Source: Thermothielavioides terrestris NRRL 8126 (taxonomy: Eukaryota; Ascomycota; Sordariomycetes; Sordariales; Chaetomiaceae). From it: a stretch of 64,000 nucleotides of DNA. The DNA lies in contig NC_016460.1 of assembly GCF_000226115.1 (NCBI RefSeq), positions 2,170,001 to 2,234,000 of the forward strand. Direction: 5' to 3'. Below, piece after piece: positions 20,408 through 30,572 of the stretch (its first letter is position 1; each line of letters begins with the position of its first letter). Position numbers and translations under genes: made by a program. The notes beneath the pieces are model-generated. The model did no database searches, had not been told where the DNA came from, and saw only the letters and a program-made list of their open reading frames with translations.

Positions 20408-22440
20408 ATGGCTCCGTCGAGCAGCAACCCGGCGGGGGATCTCACCTCGGAGATCTTACTGGCTCTGTCGAAGGAGGACCCAATTTCGTCGACCGAGGCC
20501 TTCCCAGACGTGCCGTTCGAGTCGCTCAAGGCTGCTCTCGACCGACTCGCTTCCCGGTCTATGGTCGCCTACGAACAGGCTGAGCGCGAGGAGGCTTTTC
20601 TGGAACCAGAGGCGGAGGTCATTGTCAGTCATGGCAGCCACGAAGCCCGCGTCTTTGAGGCCGTGCGCCAAGCCCTAGACGGCCTCTCGATCCAGGACCT
20701 CGAGAGTCAGATCGGCGACAAGATGGTGGCGAAGCTCGGCCAGGGCAAGGCTTTCAAGGAGAAGTGGATTAAGAAGGACGGCGCGAAGCTCGTTGCATTG
20801 GTGCGTGCGCTCTTACTTTTCCACCTTTGGTGCAGACCCCGAAGACTGACCGTCCTGGCAGGTCGACTCGATCAACGATGTCACCCGAGACCAGCTCAAG
20901 GTGATCCAGGAGAAGCGGACGCATGACCCCAAAATCATCGCCGACTTGAAAAAGCGCAAGTTGTTGAAGATGCAGAAGGTCATCTCCTTCAGGATAAGCA
21001 AGGGGCCCAAGTTTGCGCTCGAGATGGTCAGGGAAGAGACGGACCTGACGGCCGAGATGCTGGCATCTGGCTCTTGGAAGACGGCAACCTTCAAACCGTA
21101 CAACTTCAAGGCGTTGGGAGCGGACCAGCACGCTGGCGCTCTCCATCCCTTGAACAAGGTGCGGCAGGAGATCAGGTGCGTTTCTCACCCTCCTGTGTTG
21201 ATCGCTTTGGGGTGTAACTTGGTTGACCCCTGAATCTTGGTGCGGCAGGCAAATCTTCTTCGAGATGGGCTTCACGGAAATGCCCACAAATCAGTTCGTC
21301 GAGTCGGGATTCTGGGTATGCGGTCAGAGTGCTTCCGCTCTACGTACTCTTGCTGACGCTGAGGGGCAAACAGAACTTCGATACTCTTTACGTTCCTCAG
21401 GTATGCTGCCTCCGCTGCTATCCTATCTCTTCGCTGACTGGTTTTAATTCTGTTCCAGCAACATCCTGCACGCGACCTGCAAGACACCTTCTATGTCTCA
21501 GACCCACCGACCGCCGGCAGACCTGGGCCTGTATCTGCAGAGGATAAGCTGGACTACGATGCATACTTCACGAACGTGCGCCAGGCCCACGAAGGTGGAA
21601 AGTACGGGTCGATCGGATACCGATACCGCTGGTCCGAAGACGAATCGCTGAGGTGTGTAAGCATGGCCGTGCTCTCGACGATCTCCGAACTGACTTCAGA
21701 CGAGGCTCGTCCTGCGGACACACACGACGGCGATCTCAGCGGCCATGCTGCATAAACTGGCAGGACAACGAGTGGACGGGCGCGTTCCGCCAGCTCGGTA
21801 CTTCTCCATCGACCGTGTCTTCAGGTAACGCCACATCCGTATCACCCATTCCGTGGGCGCGGGAATTGTGCGCTCACACGCGGCCAGAAATGAGACGGTG
21901 GATGCGACCCATCTCTGCGAGTTCCACCAGGTGGAAGGCGTCATTGCCGACTACGGACTGACCTTGGGCGGTCTGATGGAATTCATGAGTATATTCTTCG
22001 GGAGGATGGGTGTTACAGACCTGCGCTTCAAGCCGGCGTGAGTCATTCCAGCTCGACATCCGACAAGACGAGAAACTGACTGCGTATCGCAGATACAACC
22101 CCTACACCGAGCCGAGCATGGAGATCTTCTCGTACCACAAGGGGCTCAACAAAGTCATCGAAATTGGCAACTCGGGCATCTTCAGGCCTGAGATGTTGGA
22201 GGTATGCGCTCGGTCCCTAGAAGCCGTCCATGATATCCCAACTTAAGATACCTCAACTGCTGACGTGTACTTCAGGCGATGGGCCTGCCCAAGGATATGG
22301 TTGTGTTCGGTTTCGGCTTGGGCTTGGAAAGGCCGACCATGATCAAGTACGGTATTACGAACATCCGCGAGTTACTTGGCCACCAGGTCGACCTCGGCTT
22401 CATCCAGAAGAACCCAGCTGTGCGGCTAGACAAGAACTAG
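20408..22440 (+). CDS. FRS2: cytosolic phenylalanyl-tRNA synthetase alpha subunit
   Basis: Nine exons: 20408-20800, 20862-21175, 21249-21315, 21374-21400, 21459-21652, 21705-21824, 21888-22037, 22093-22201 and 22276-22440, giving 512 residues (yeast Frs2 has 503). The N-terminal third holds winged-helix-like domains. Class II motif 1 spans [20 protein letters not shown] and NFDTLYVPQ (a nine-codon exon). Motif 2 includes [13 protein letters not shown] and YFSIDRVFR; motif 3 is [17 protein letters not shown] near the C-terminus. The alpha subunit carries the catalytic site that charges tRNA-Phe and pairs with beta as a heterotetramer. One junction is uncertain: a GAG acceptor at 21704 keeps the family spacing between the conserved Trp and LRTHTT, whereas donor 21657 with acceptor 21699 also keeps frame but adds three residues. 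Confidence 0.95.
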
Positions 22441-23616
22441 AGGGATAGAGGAGACGGGAAAGAGGAGCGTTCAAGGACATGTGTCGCTGTTCACCGAGTG
22501 CGCGATATCATCGCGGTGATCGCGAATGTTTGGCCACATGTTCAGCCACAGGGAAGTTAAAAGAGATGTCTGGCGTCCGACTGCCGGCCGACTGCCGCGG
22601 ACCAACTTTGCGAACTTCCTCGGTGATGAGTCATCCAGGCAGTCGCGAGGATGCAAGTTTGCCTCATTGCGAACCACATTCCCCGCATTCGTAGGCCGCA
22701 TGATGGGTGTAAGACCGGACTCTGCCGAATCCCAATCAATCAACGGCCCCCCGCTGCGAATCCCTGCAGCCCTATCGAGTTCTGGAAACGTGTCTCCGCT
22801 TTCCAGTGACTGAGGTGCTACCGTACCGAAGCACCTCCAAGGTGTCCCAGACGATTGGGCATGTTGCGGAAGATCAGCCTCAAGTACGGATAATCCTGTA
22901 CACGTGGGCAAACAGAGGTGGACCGTCGCAGCGCCCTTGGCGGTCGAAGCCGGGTCGTGAAACGCCGGTGAGTGGATGCGTCGACCGGACTGAGGCTCCA
23001 AGCAACGACGCCTCGTGAACAAGGGGACCTGCAAGTGAGGGAATTGCGGTCTCTGGGCGGACAAGGCAGCCAACTTCCGGGGCGTGCATGACACCCCTGC
23101 TCTCTTCTGGGGCTCTCGTCTCTGTCCGGTTTTGTCAGGAGGACCTATGTCGGTAGGTCCCTACTCGGTAGGTCCATTGGGAAAGGGAGGACTTCCCTGG
23201 TTGTTGGGCTTCATTGTGCTTCCTTCCTCAGCCTGCTGCCTGTTGGTTCTTATTCTCCGTCTTGCGGCCTTCTTCGTCCCTCCATCTCGCCCTCCAGTGC
23301 TTTTTACTTCCCCTCTTTTCTACCACCCTCCTTCTCTTACCTTGCTACTCTCACCCGGTCATCTCTTGACACACCTGCACTTCTCGGAAGCCGCGGTCGC
23401 ACGTTGGTGGTGGCAGTGCAAACCATCTCGTCCAACCACCGGCTCGCATTCCTCCTTTGCATCTCCCTAGATCCTGCCGAACACTTCGATAGTGCTTCGA
23501 TCGAGCGGGATCAGTGCTACGGTACCCGGATCGGATCGTGCAGCGCCATCGCACCTCTTGGCCTTACCTAAGCACCTAGCCCGTTGCCTCTCCTCGACCC
23601 CACCACCTTGACCTCG
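22441..23616. other. intergenic and probable long CT-rich leader
   Basis: No gene was recognised in this 1.2-kb stretch. From about 23100 the plus strand is strongly CT-rich, typical of a fungal core promoter and 5' leader, and leads into the small gene at 23617. An 11-bp direct repeat, TCGGTAGGTCC, occurs twice near 23150-23180. Confidence 0.45.
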
Positions 23617-24084
23617 ATGGACGCTTCTTCCCGCGCGCCTGCTCCGCCTCCGCTCAACATTAGGCCCGTCAGGGCCGTTTCCAGTCCCGTCTCGGGAACG
23701 CCCAGGTCATCCAGCAGTGCTGTATGCCCTCCGCCCCCACCCCTCTTAAACCCCCTCAAGAAGGGCGGCGTCGAAGTTGACACTCCCTGCCCCCAGACAT
23801 CCAGCACTTTCTCAGCAGGCGACTACTATGCTGCGCCGCCCACCACTTCCGCTCCCACTTCCGCCTCCACCGGGTCCTCGCTGCTCTGCTGGGGCAGCAG
23901 CCGGAAGGAAAGCGGCAGCAGCAGCAGCAAAATCAGCGGCAGCTCGGCGGTGGGCAGATCCCCGCCGCCGCCGGTTGCGTCCAGGAAGGTCAACGCCCAC
24001 AGCTACTGCGGCAGGCACTCGGATGAGTTCCTCTTCGGCGGCAGGGGGCTAAGCGATCTCTGGCACGCTGTCACCAAGAAGTGA
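23617..24084 (+). CDS. small Ser/Pro-rich protein with a C-terminal CGRHSDE motif, function unknown
   Basis: A single exon of 155 residues starting at ATG 23617 (MDASSRAPAPPP); the frame is open a little further upstream but without an ATG. The first 125 residues are low complexity (Pro, Ser, Thr, Ala) and probably disordered. The end is different in character: SYCGRHSDEFLFGGRGLSDL followed by WHAVTKK, a compact segment with Cys and His next to aromatic residues that looks like the conserved functional part, perhaps a short binding motif. No signal peptide or membrane helix is seen. The CT-rich leader upstream supports a real gene. I do not recognise a named family. Confidence 0.65.
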   Translation: MDASSRAPAPPPLNIRPVRAVSSPVSGTPRSSSSAVCPPPPPLLNPLKKGGVEVDTPCPQTSSTFSAGDYYAAPPTTSAPTSASTGSSLLCWGSSRKESGSSSSKISGSSAVGRSPPPPVASRKVNAHSYCGRHSDEFLFGGRGLSDLWHAVTKK

Positions 24085-24794
24085 CCGGCCGGCGGGCTTT
24101 AACTGGATAATAATGAGGCTGGATGGGCCATGACCACCGGATAGGGTTTGGTTCTCTTTCTCAGAATGACCTCGGCAAGACGGTGTCACTGCAGGGCAGT
24201 GGTTGATAACCCTTGGTGATGGCTCCCATTGGAAAGGTGGCATAGCACGCCGACCTAACAACGACGGAATAACGGTATTCGAGATACTGGGGGGAAGCGC
24301 CCACAGGGTGGGAATGGACAGGATTACGCATAATGACTTGGCGTTATGGCACAGAGAATGATATCCCAGAATAAGATGATAATAATTGAGGTTTGAATGG
24401 TTGTTGAAACGGAGTAAACTGAACGTGATCGTTTACTTGAGAGCCTCAGGTTGGTTGTTCGGATGAAGCTGGTGTCGCTGGTTGCAGGGCACGCCCAGCG
24501 GAGCCAGCTGGCCGTCAGGCCCCCACAGCCCCTGTAAGTGGAGCCTTTCAGGGACGCTCGCCAGATGCCGCAGCTGGCCCTGGGGCTGCCGTGGGGACTG
24601 ACGGGAGCCGACAGGGTTGGTTGACCCGGCGAGGTTCCGTCCGAAAGTCAACAACAATTTTCTGGACATCCGCAGTGTCAAATCCTCAGACCTGACTTCC
24701 AGGCTCGCAATTGATTACTACCCCGGACCGCCTCCTCCAAAAATAACAAGCCAGCCGGTCCAGTGGCAGGTAAGACAGGCCGACCGACGAAGAA
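24085..24794. other. intergenic, PHS1 promoter region
   Basis: A 710-bp gap between two plus-strand genes. It contains only short frames and should hold the 3' end of the small Ser/Pro-rich gene and the promoter of PHS1. Confidence 0.45.
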
Positions 24795-25608
24795 ATGGCC
24801 CGATCAACCGGCTTCGGGCCCAAAAAGGCCTACCTCATCCTCTACAACGCGGCCTCCGCCATCGCCTGGACAACCGTCCTCGGCCGGGTGGCCCTGGTGA
24901 TATGGTGGAGGGGCACGCCGTTCGTGCCGCTGGTCGTCGACAACTTTGCGCGCGTCACGCAGACGTTCGCCGTCATGGAGATTCTGCATGCCCTTACGGG
25001 TGCGTTCCTTCCCCCTTGCAGCTGGGTGAACCCCGCGCCGTCCCCCTTATTTTCCTTGACGCGAAGGGCTAATGGTTTGCTCGTGTGTGTTTCCAGGCGT
25101 CGTCCCCGCCCCCGTGTTCACGACCGGCATGCAGGTCGCCAGCCGGCTGTTCCTGATGTGGGCCGTCTGCTGGCCGTTCCCGCAGCTCAACAGCAGCGTG
25201 TTCTACTCGTCGATGCTGTGCGCCTGGAGCCTGACCGAGGTGATGCGGTACTCGTACTTCGCGCTGAAGCAGGTCGAGGCCGTGCCCGGCTGGCTGCACT
25301 GGCTGCGCTACAGCGCCTTCCTGGTGCTGTACCCCGTCGGCATCGGCAGCGAGGTGGCCATGACGCTGCAGGCGCTGGTCGGGCCGGCGTCCGGCCTCGC
25401 GCCGTGGTACCCCTATGCGCTGCTGGCGGTGCTGTTGTCGTACATTCCCGGTGAGTGGGCCCTTGTCCCCCTGAAGGTAGTGTCGACTCGAAAGGAGACC
25501 TCGACTGACGTCGTTGGGATAGGCTCGTTTATTCTCTACACGCACATGCTGAAGCAGCGGAAGAAGTACCTCGGGGCCGGCAAGTCGGAGCAGAAGAAGT
25601 CACAATAA
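24795..25608 (+). CDS. PHS1: very-long-chain 3-hydroxyacyl-CoA dehydratase (Phs1/HACD)
   Basis: Exons 24795-24999, 25097-25450 and 25523-25608 give 214 residues (yeast Phs1 has 217). The protein is a bundle of about six membrane helices beginning at KKAYLILYNAASAIAW. The catalytic region is LRYSAFLVLYPVGIGSEV, where the family's conserved Tyr and Glu lie, preceded by TEVMRYSYFALK. The C-terminus SFILYTHMLKQRKKYLGAGK ends in Lys-rich residues typical of ER retention. The enzyme removes water from 3-hydroxyacyl-CoA in the third step of ER fatty-acid elongation, feeding sphingolipid synthesis. The second intron is 72 nt and has no stop in frame, so readthrough is possible but would insert 24 foreign residues into the last helix region. 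It converges on the hydrolase gene, 182 bp away. Confidence 0.94.
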
Positions 25609-25790
25609 CAGGGTTACATGCCGAGTGAAGATGATGCGTTTCTCTTCGACAGGACATGGCGTGCTCAGCTGTCCAGATCTTCGCATAAAGCTTGCTAAGT
25701 GGGGTATACGAAACAGGTAGAAGACGCCTCGATGGCAGATCATCAACAAGTAATGTCTTATGGCATGAACAACACCGTTGCTCCTCGTTA

Positions 25791-27182
25791 TCATGGCCGG
25801 ATTTCGTCAGCCGAGCTGCTCTCGTACCAGTCGTTGCGCAACCAGCCCGAAATCATATCCCTCGCATCTTTTGCCAGCTTCTGGTAGCCCGGGTTTTCGT
25901 TCGGCTCGAACATGGCTGTGACCTGTCAGCACGCGATGCCCTTCACGCGCCCATTTCCGTAGGAACACTTACAGACATGGGCCCCGACCTCGTCCTTGGC
26001 CTTGTCATTCACGGCTTGCCGCCAATCTCCCGCCGGATCCCGCTGCGGCACCACACAAAATGTCCGTTCGCTCCCCAGCACCGTCCCAACCTTGCCAACC
26101 TGCTTCGCGCCCGCCGCCTGGCCTAGGCGAGTGTACAGGTTCCCGAACCCCACGTTCAGTTCCTTATTCAGCCTCACCATGTAGGCAACCCGCCGCCGCA
26201 GCTCCTCCTTGCGCGCCAGACACCCCACAAATTCCAGATGCGACGTCACCCAGCCCAGGCTCTCGCTGATCTGCTGCCTGTTCAAATACGCGGCCGCGCC
26301 GCCTGCGGCAACCGCGCCCACAACCCCGGCAGCCATGGCTATGGTGCCCCAGCGGCCCCACCCGCCCTTGTTCGCCGCGGCGTTCTCCTTCTCCGTATCC
26401 TTCTCGGGACTCCCCGCGGCAGGAGGCAGTGCCCCAGCAACCTGGGCGTTCGAGCTGCCCGCCGCCTGCCTAGCCTTGGCGCCGCCCCAGAGGCCCGCCA
26501 GCCCGCTCAACTGCGAAATCGCCGTCGAGGCGGCGGCGTAATGGCTCTCAGCGCCGTGGGCGACCACGCCCGGGGAGATGCCGAGGAAGGGGGTGTCAAA
26601 GGCCAGCACGCCCTGGATGTACGGGAACATGAGCGCGTTCGGGGGCGGCGGCATGGCGGTGGCCGACTTGGTGGGGCTGTCCTCGTCGACCGTGTTGTGG
26701 ATCGGCTGCTCCGATGAGATCCGGATGGCGGTCTCGGCCGCGACGATGCCGCCCATCGAGTGGCCCACGAGGACTACGCGCACGGAGGGGTCGATGGTGG
26801 GCGAGGGCGTGCCGGCAGCTACTTCGAGGTCGATTACTTTGTTGAGAAGCCTGGGGTTGGTTGGGTTAGCGGTGTGGAGAAAAAGGGAGGGGAGAGGGAA
26901 GGGCTGGGTGGTGCAGGAGCCGCCCTACCAGTCGCTGAACTTCGTGACGCATTCGCCGAGGTCACCACGGGTCTCGTACTTGGGATAGACCACGGCTTGT
27001 ACATCTACCTTGGGCAAGGCGCCGGCCACGAGCTTGCGCAGGTGCTCGACGAAGGCATAGTCCCTGCCGAAGGTGGACTCACCCCCCTGGGTTCTTGTTA
27101 GTTGCCAAATGCGAATGGCCCGACCTGAATGATGACGAACCTTGAAGCCGTGTATGAAGCACAAAAGCAATGTCTTTCTCAT
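25791..27182 (-). CDS. membrane-associated alpha/beta hydrolase (lipase-like, DUF676-type)
   Basis: Exons 27182-27141, 27086-26929, 26850-25973 and 25915-25791 give 400 residues. The start MRKTLLLCFIHGFK places the oxyanion-loop HG motif at residues 10-12 directly at the N-terminus. The nucleophile elbow VVLVGHSMGG puts the probable catalytic serine at about residue 98. A Gly/Ala-rich hydrophobic segment (WGTIAMAAGVVGAVAAGGAA) around residue 230 is a likely membrane helix or hairpin, and the last exon encodes VSMFEPNENPGYQKLAKDAR. Asp and His of the triad were not assigned. Similar fungal proteins are annotated as putative lipases or serine esterases; the substrate is unknown. Introns are 54, 78 and 57 nt, the first a stopless multiple of three. 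It diverges from the poly(A) polymerase gene. Confidence 0.87.
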
Positions 27183-27997
27183 TGTTCGTCCCCATTGAGG
27201 CTCGACGAGGGAGACCGGAGTGCGAAGCTTGAACAACTGACCTTGCCGGCCGCGTTGTTGGTCACTGCAAAGCGTTGCCCAGGCGGTGCAGTCACAGGGC
27301 TGAAGCCGCGGGGTTGCCTGGGGGGCCGCAGGCTGTGACGCGTTCCAGCGCTGGTTTCCAGGCCTACACTAAGCTAGTGTAATGTACACAGCTGTATCTG
27401 TAATACGCTAGGAAATATTCGAGAGGTATGAGCGTAATTTACATCCTTGTGTATGAGTAAATCGGGTTTCCAAAAATACATAGCCAGCCCCACCTGCTTG
27501 CACCAATAACGACCCCACCTTTGACGCCCAGGCCCGTGCGCCGCCCCCTGGTCCGTGCCAATCGACTGTCTTGGCGCTGGCGATCTCGGTTTGCAGACCA
27601 CGGAATCCCAAACGTGAACTGTCAACCGCGCTTGTCGTGGCAGCCCTTGAGCCCTTCTGCCGCGCCCGTTTGTTCTTCTCGCAACAACCCCCATTTCCAT
27701 CGTCGCCGTTCTCATATCATGCCGTGAGCTTTTCGACGGCGTCGCGTTTTCTATTCCCACCCTTCATCTATCATATTCCTTTCTTTTCCTCATTCCGGTC
27801 CCTCCATCCGTGCGTCTCGGCCGGCGACCCCTCATTAGGCGCTGAAGTTGATCCTCGACGCTCCCTGCCTCAGCATCACTTTTCTTCCTTCCCAGCAAAC
27901 GAGTTGACGCCGCTTCGACCCTCGACCCTAGCGGCGCGAAGTCGCATCGTCCCGCAGATCTACCAATCGGCCTTCAGCTTGTATCACGTCATTCACC
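27183..27997. promoter_or_regulatory. divergent hydrolase / poly(A) polymerase promoter region
   Basis: This 815-bp spacer separates two divergent start codons. From about 27640 to 27990 the plus strand is CT-rich, consistent with a transcribed leader for the poly(A) polymerase. No additional gene was seen. Confidence 0.55.
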
Positions 27998-30006
27998 ATG
28001 ACCGAGCGGACCTATGGCGTAACGCCGCCGATCTCGACCGCTCTGCCGACGGAGCAAGAGAAAGCGCTGAACAAGGCGCTGCACGATGAGTTGCGCGCCC
28101 AAGGCACTTTCGAGTCGCGCGCCGAGACGGAGAAAAGGAAGGAAGTCCTCGCCCAGCTTGAGAAGATCACGAATGCGTTCGTACAGAGGGCTGCGCGGGA
28201 GAAGCACGGAAAAAATGCGATACTGATTCGCGATGCCATCGGCCGAGTCTTCACCTACGGGAGCTACCGCCTTGGAGTCTACGGCCCCGGGTCTGATATG
28301 GATACCCTCGTTGTCGCACCGAAATATGTCACAGTGGAGCAGTACTTCCGCATCTTCCCTGAAGTCCTCGTCGAGATGGCCCCGCCCGCCGCGATAACGG
28401 ACCTGACACCCGTACCCGAGGCTTTCGTGCCCATCATCAAGTTTGAGTTCTCCGGCATCAGCATTGACCTCATCTTTTGTTCCATCCAAACTCTGATCCA
28501 GCTGCCGGCCGATAAGTCATGGAGTTTGGCAGACAACAACCTCCTCCGCGGACTGAGTGAGAACGCAGTGCGATCGCTAAACGGAACCCGAGTGACGGAC
28601 GAGATTCTGCATCTCGTCCCCGAACCGGCGACCTTCAAGCTCGCTCTCCGAGCAATCAAGCTTTGGGCGCAGCGCAAGGCCATTTACGCCAACATTATGG
28701 GCTATCCGGGCGGCGTCGCCTGGGCCATGCTAGTCGCTCGCGTCTGCCAACTCTATCCCAAGGCTACCAGCGCAGTAATAGTGAACAAGTTCTTCAACAT
28801 CATGCTCAAGTGGCCGTGGCCACTCCCCGTCCTGCTCAAGGACATCGAATACAACGGCCCGGTCACGCGAGTTCCCGTCTGGAATCCCAAGGTGAGTCCT
28901 GCCCCGGTCCCGGCCGACGCTGATGTCTCACCACAGAATAGCTCTACGCCAGTGATAGAAATCACAAGATGCCCATCATCACGCCGGCCTACCCGTCCAT
29001 GTGCGCCACCCACAACGTTGGCCGGTCCTCCATGGTGGTGATCCAGCAGGAGCTGAAGAAGGGAGCGGAGGTAACAGAAGAGATCATGCTGGGCAGGCGG
29101 CCTTGGAAGGACCTCTTTACCAAGCACACCTTCTTCACATCAGGCTTCAAGTACTACCTCACCGTCATCTCGTCCAGCAGGACCAAGAAGGCGCAGAACG
29201 TGTGGTCAGGATTCATCGAGTCGAGGGTGCGTCTGCTGGTCAACAAGATCGAGATGCACCCTTCCATAGCCCTGGCGCGCCCGTTCAACAAGGGCTACGA
29301 CAGAATGCACCGCTGCAAAAACGATGCGCAGGTGGAGGAGGTGGTGTCTGCTGGCAGTCTTGCTTACGTGTACACGCCGCCCGCCTTTGGGGACGAAAAG
29401 GTCAAAAGCGAAACGAAAAGCGAGGTCAAGCAGGAGGTCAAGCAGGAGGTCAGACAGGACGACGTCATCCAGGACGGGGTACCGGTAAAGCAGGAGAAAG
29501 CCGAGGTGAGGGCCGAAGACGGCGTGCGCATTAAGCGGGAGCTTTCCGAGGAGGTCCAGCTGCCTCCGCCAACGAACGTCAAGCCCGAACCCCACGACGA
29601 CGAGGCCAAGGTCAAGCTTGAGGATATCCCGGAGAAGGAGGCGCAGCCCGAAGACATGGAGATCTACACAACTAACCACTACATCGGGCTGCAGCTGGTC
29701 GAGGGCGCGAAGTCACTCGACCTGTCGCGCGAGGTGAACGACTGGAAGGCCATGTGCATGTCCAACGAGCTGTACGAGGAAGGGCTCATGTTTCTGTCGA
29801 TCCAGCACCTTAAGAACACGGCGCTTCCTGACGACGTATTTGAGCCCGGCGAGGTCAAGCCTCGGCCGGGGAAGAAGGTGCTGAAGCGGGGCGCATCAGA
29901 GGAGCCCAGTAAGCAGCAGCCTCCGGCTAAGAGGCAGGCTCATGTCCAACCGCGAGCGCCCGCCGCCCAGCAGCCGAGCTCGACGGCGACCGCGGCGGCC
30001 GGTTAG
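27998..30006 (+). CDS. PAP1: nuclear poly(A) polymerase
   Basis: Exons 27998-28891 and 28942-30006 (50-nt intron, GTGAGT donor, AATAG acceptor) give 652 residues. The N-terminal part begins YGVTPPISTALPTEQEKALN. The nucleotidyltransferase core has FTYGSYRLGVYGPGSDMDTL with the first two catalytic aspartates, and EFSGISIDLIF with the third. The central domain contains IKLWAQRKAIYANIMGYPGG, and the RNA-binding domain includes DLFTKHTFFTSGFKYYLTV. The enzyme adds poly(A) tails to cleaved pre-mRNA in the nucleus with the cleavage and polyadenylation factor. Unlike yeast Pap1 (568 residues), the RNA-binding domain holds a charged insertion of about 85 residues (about 450-535) with seven consensus sumoylation motifs, and the tail is Gln/Pro/Ala-rich. 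Confidence 0.96.
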
Positions 30007-30572
30007 AGACCGGAGGAAAAGGGGGTGAAGAGGGTGAGTTGAGAAGAGGGTACGGGCATGGGAGTCGGGAGTTGTGCGAAAGGAAATTGCGGTGCGTTGA
30101 TCTGGACTGGGCTGGGCTGGGCTGGGTCGGGCGCAGAGCTGCCCGTGTATGGCCTGTTGTAACTACGTAGATCTTCCTAGACTAATAGACGCTAGGTTTT
30201 GAGGCACAAGATGCCTCGCCAAGAGTTGGGCGTTTCCCTCGCTTCCCGTTGTGCTAACATGACATGCATTGTGCAAGGTGCACGAGGCTCGCAGCGAGCT
30301 TCTTAAACCCTTCGCCAGCCGGTGCTCTCGTCGGCTAACATGGGGTGGCTATTGTATCGCCGCCCGTGTGCCTGCTGCGTGTCGATGAGCCTGGTGGCCC
30401 CGTGGCTTGAACTCCTCAAGCTGCCGGCAGCAAGTTGGCCATGACCGCCGGAGCTGAAACCCTGCCTGACGGCCACAGAAGAACAGGAGAATAATGCTTT
30501 GGGCGATCAAAGACGTCCCAGACAGGATTTCTCCAGCAAACCCCCTTCACGCCCCTTCCCGTCAGAAGCGAT
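30007..30572. other. convergent 3' region of PAP1 and DML1
   Basis: A 566-bp gap between two converging genes. It contains a short GCTGG tandem array at 30111-30125 extended by near copies on both sides, and otherwise only short frames. Confidence 0.5.
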
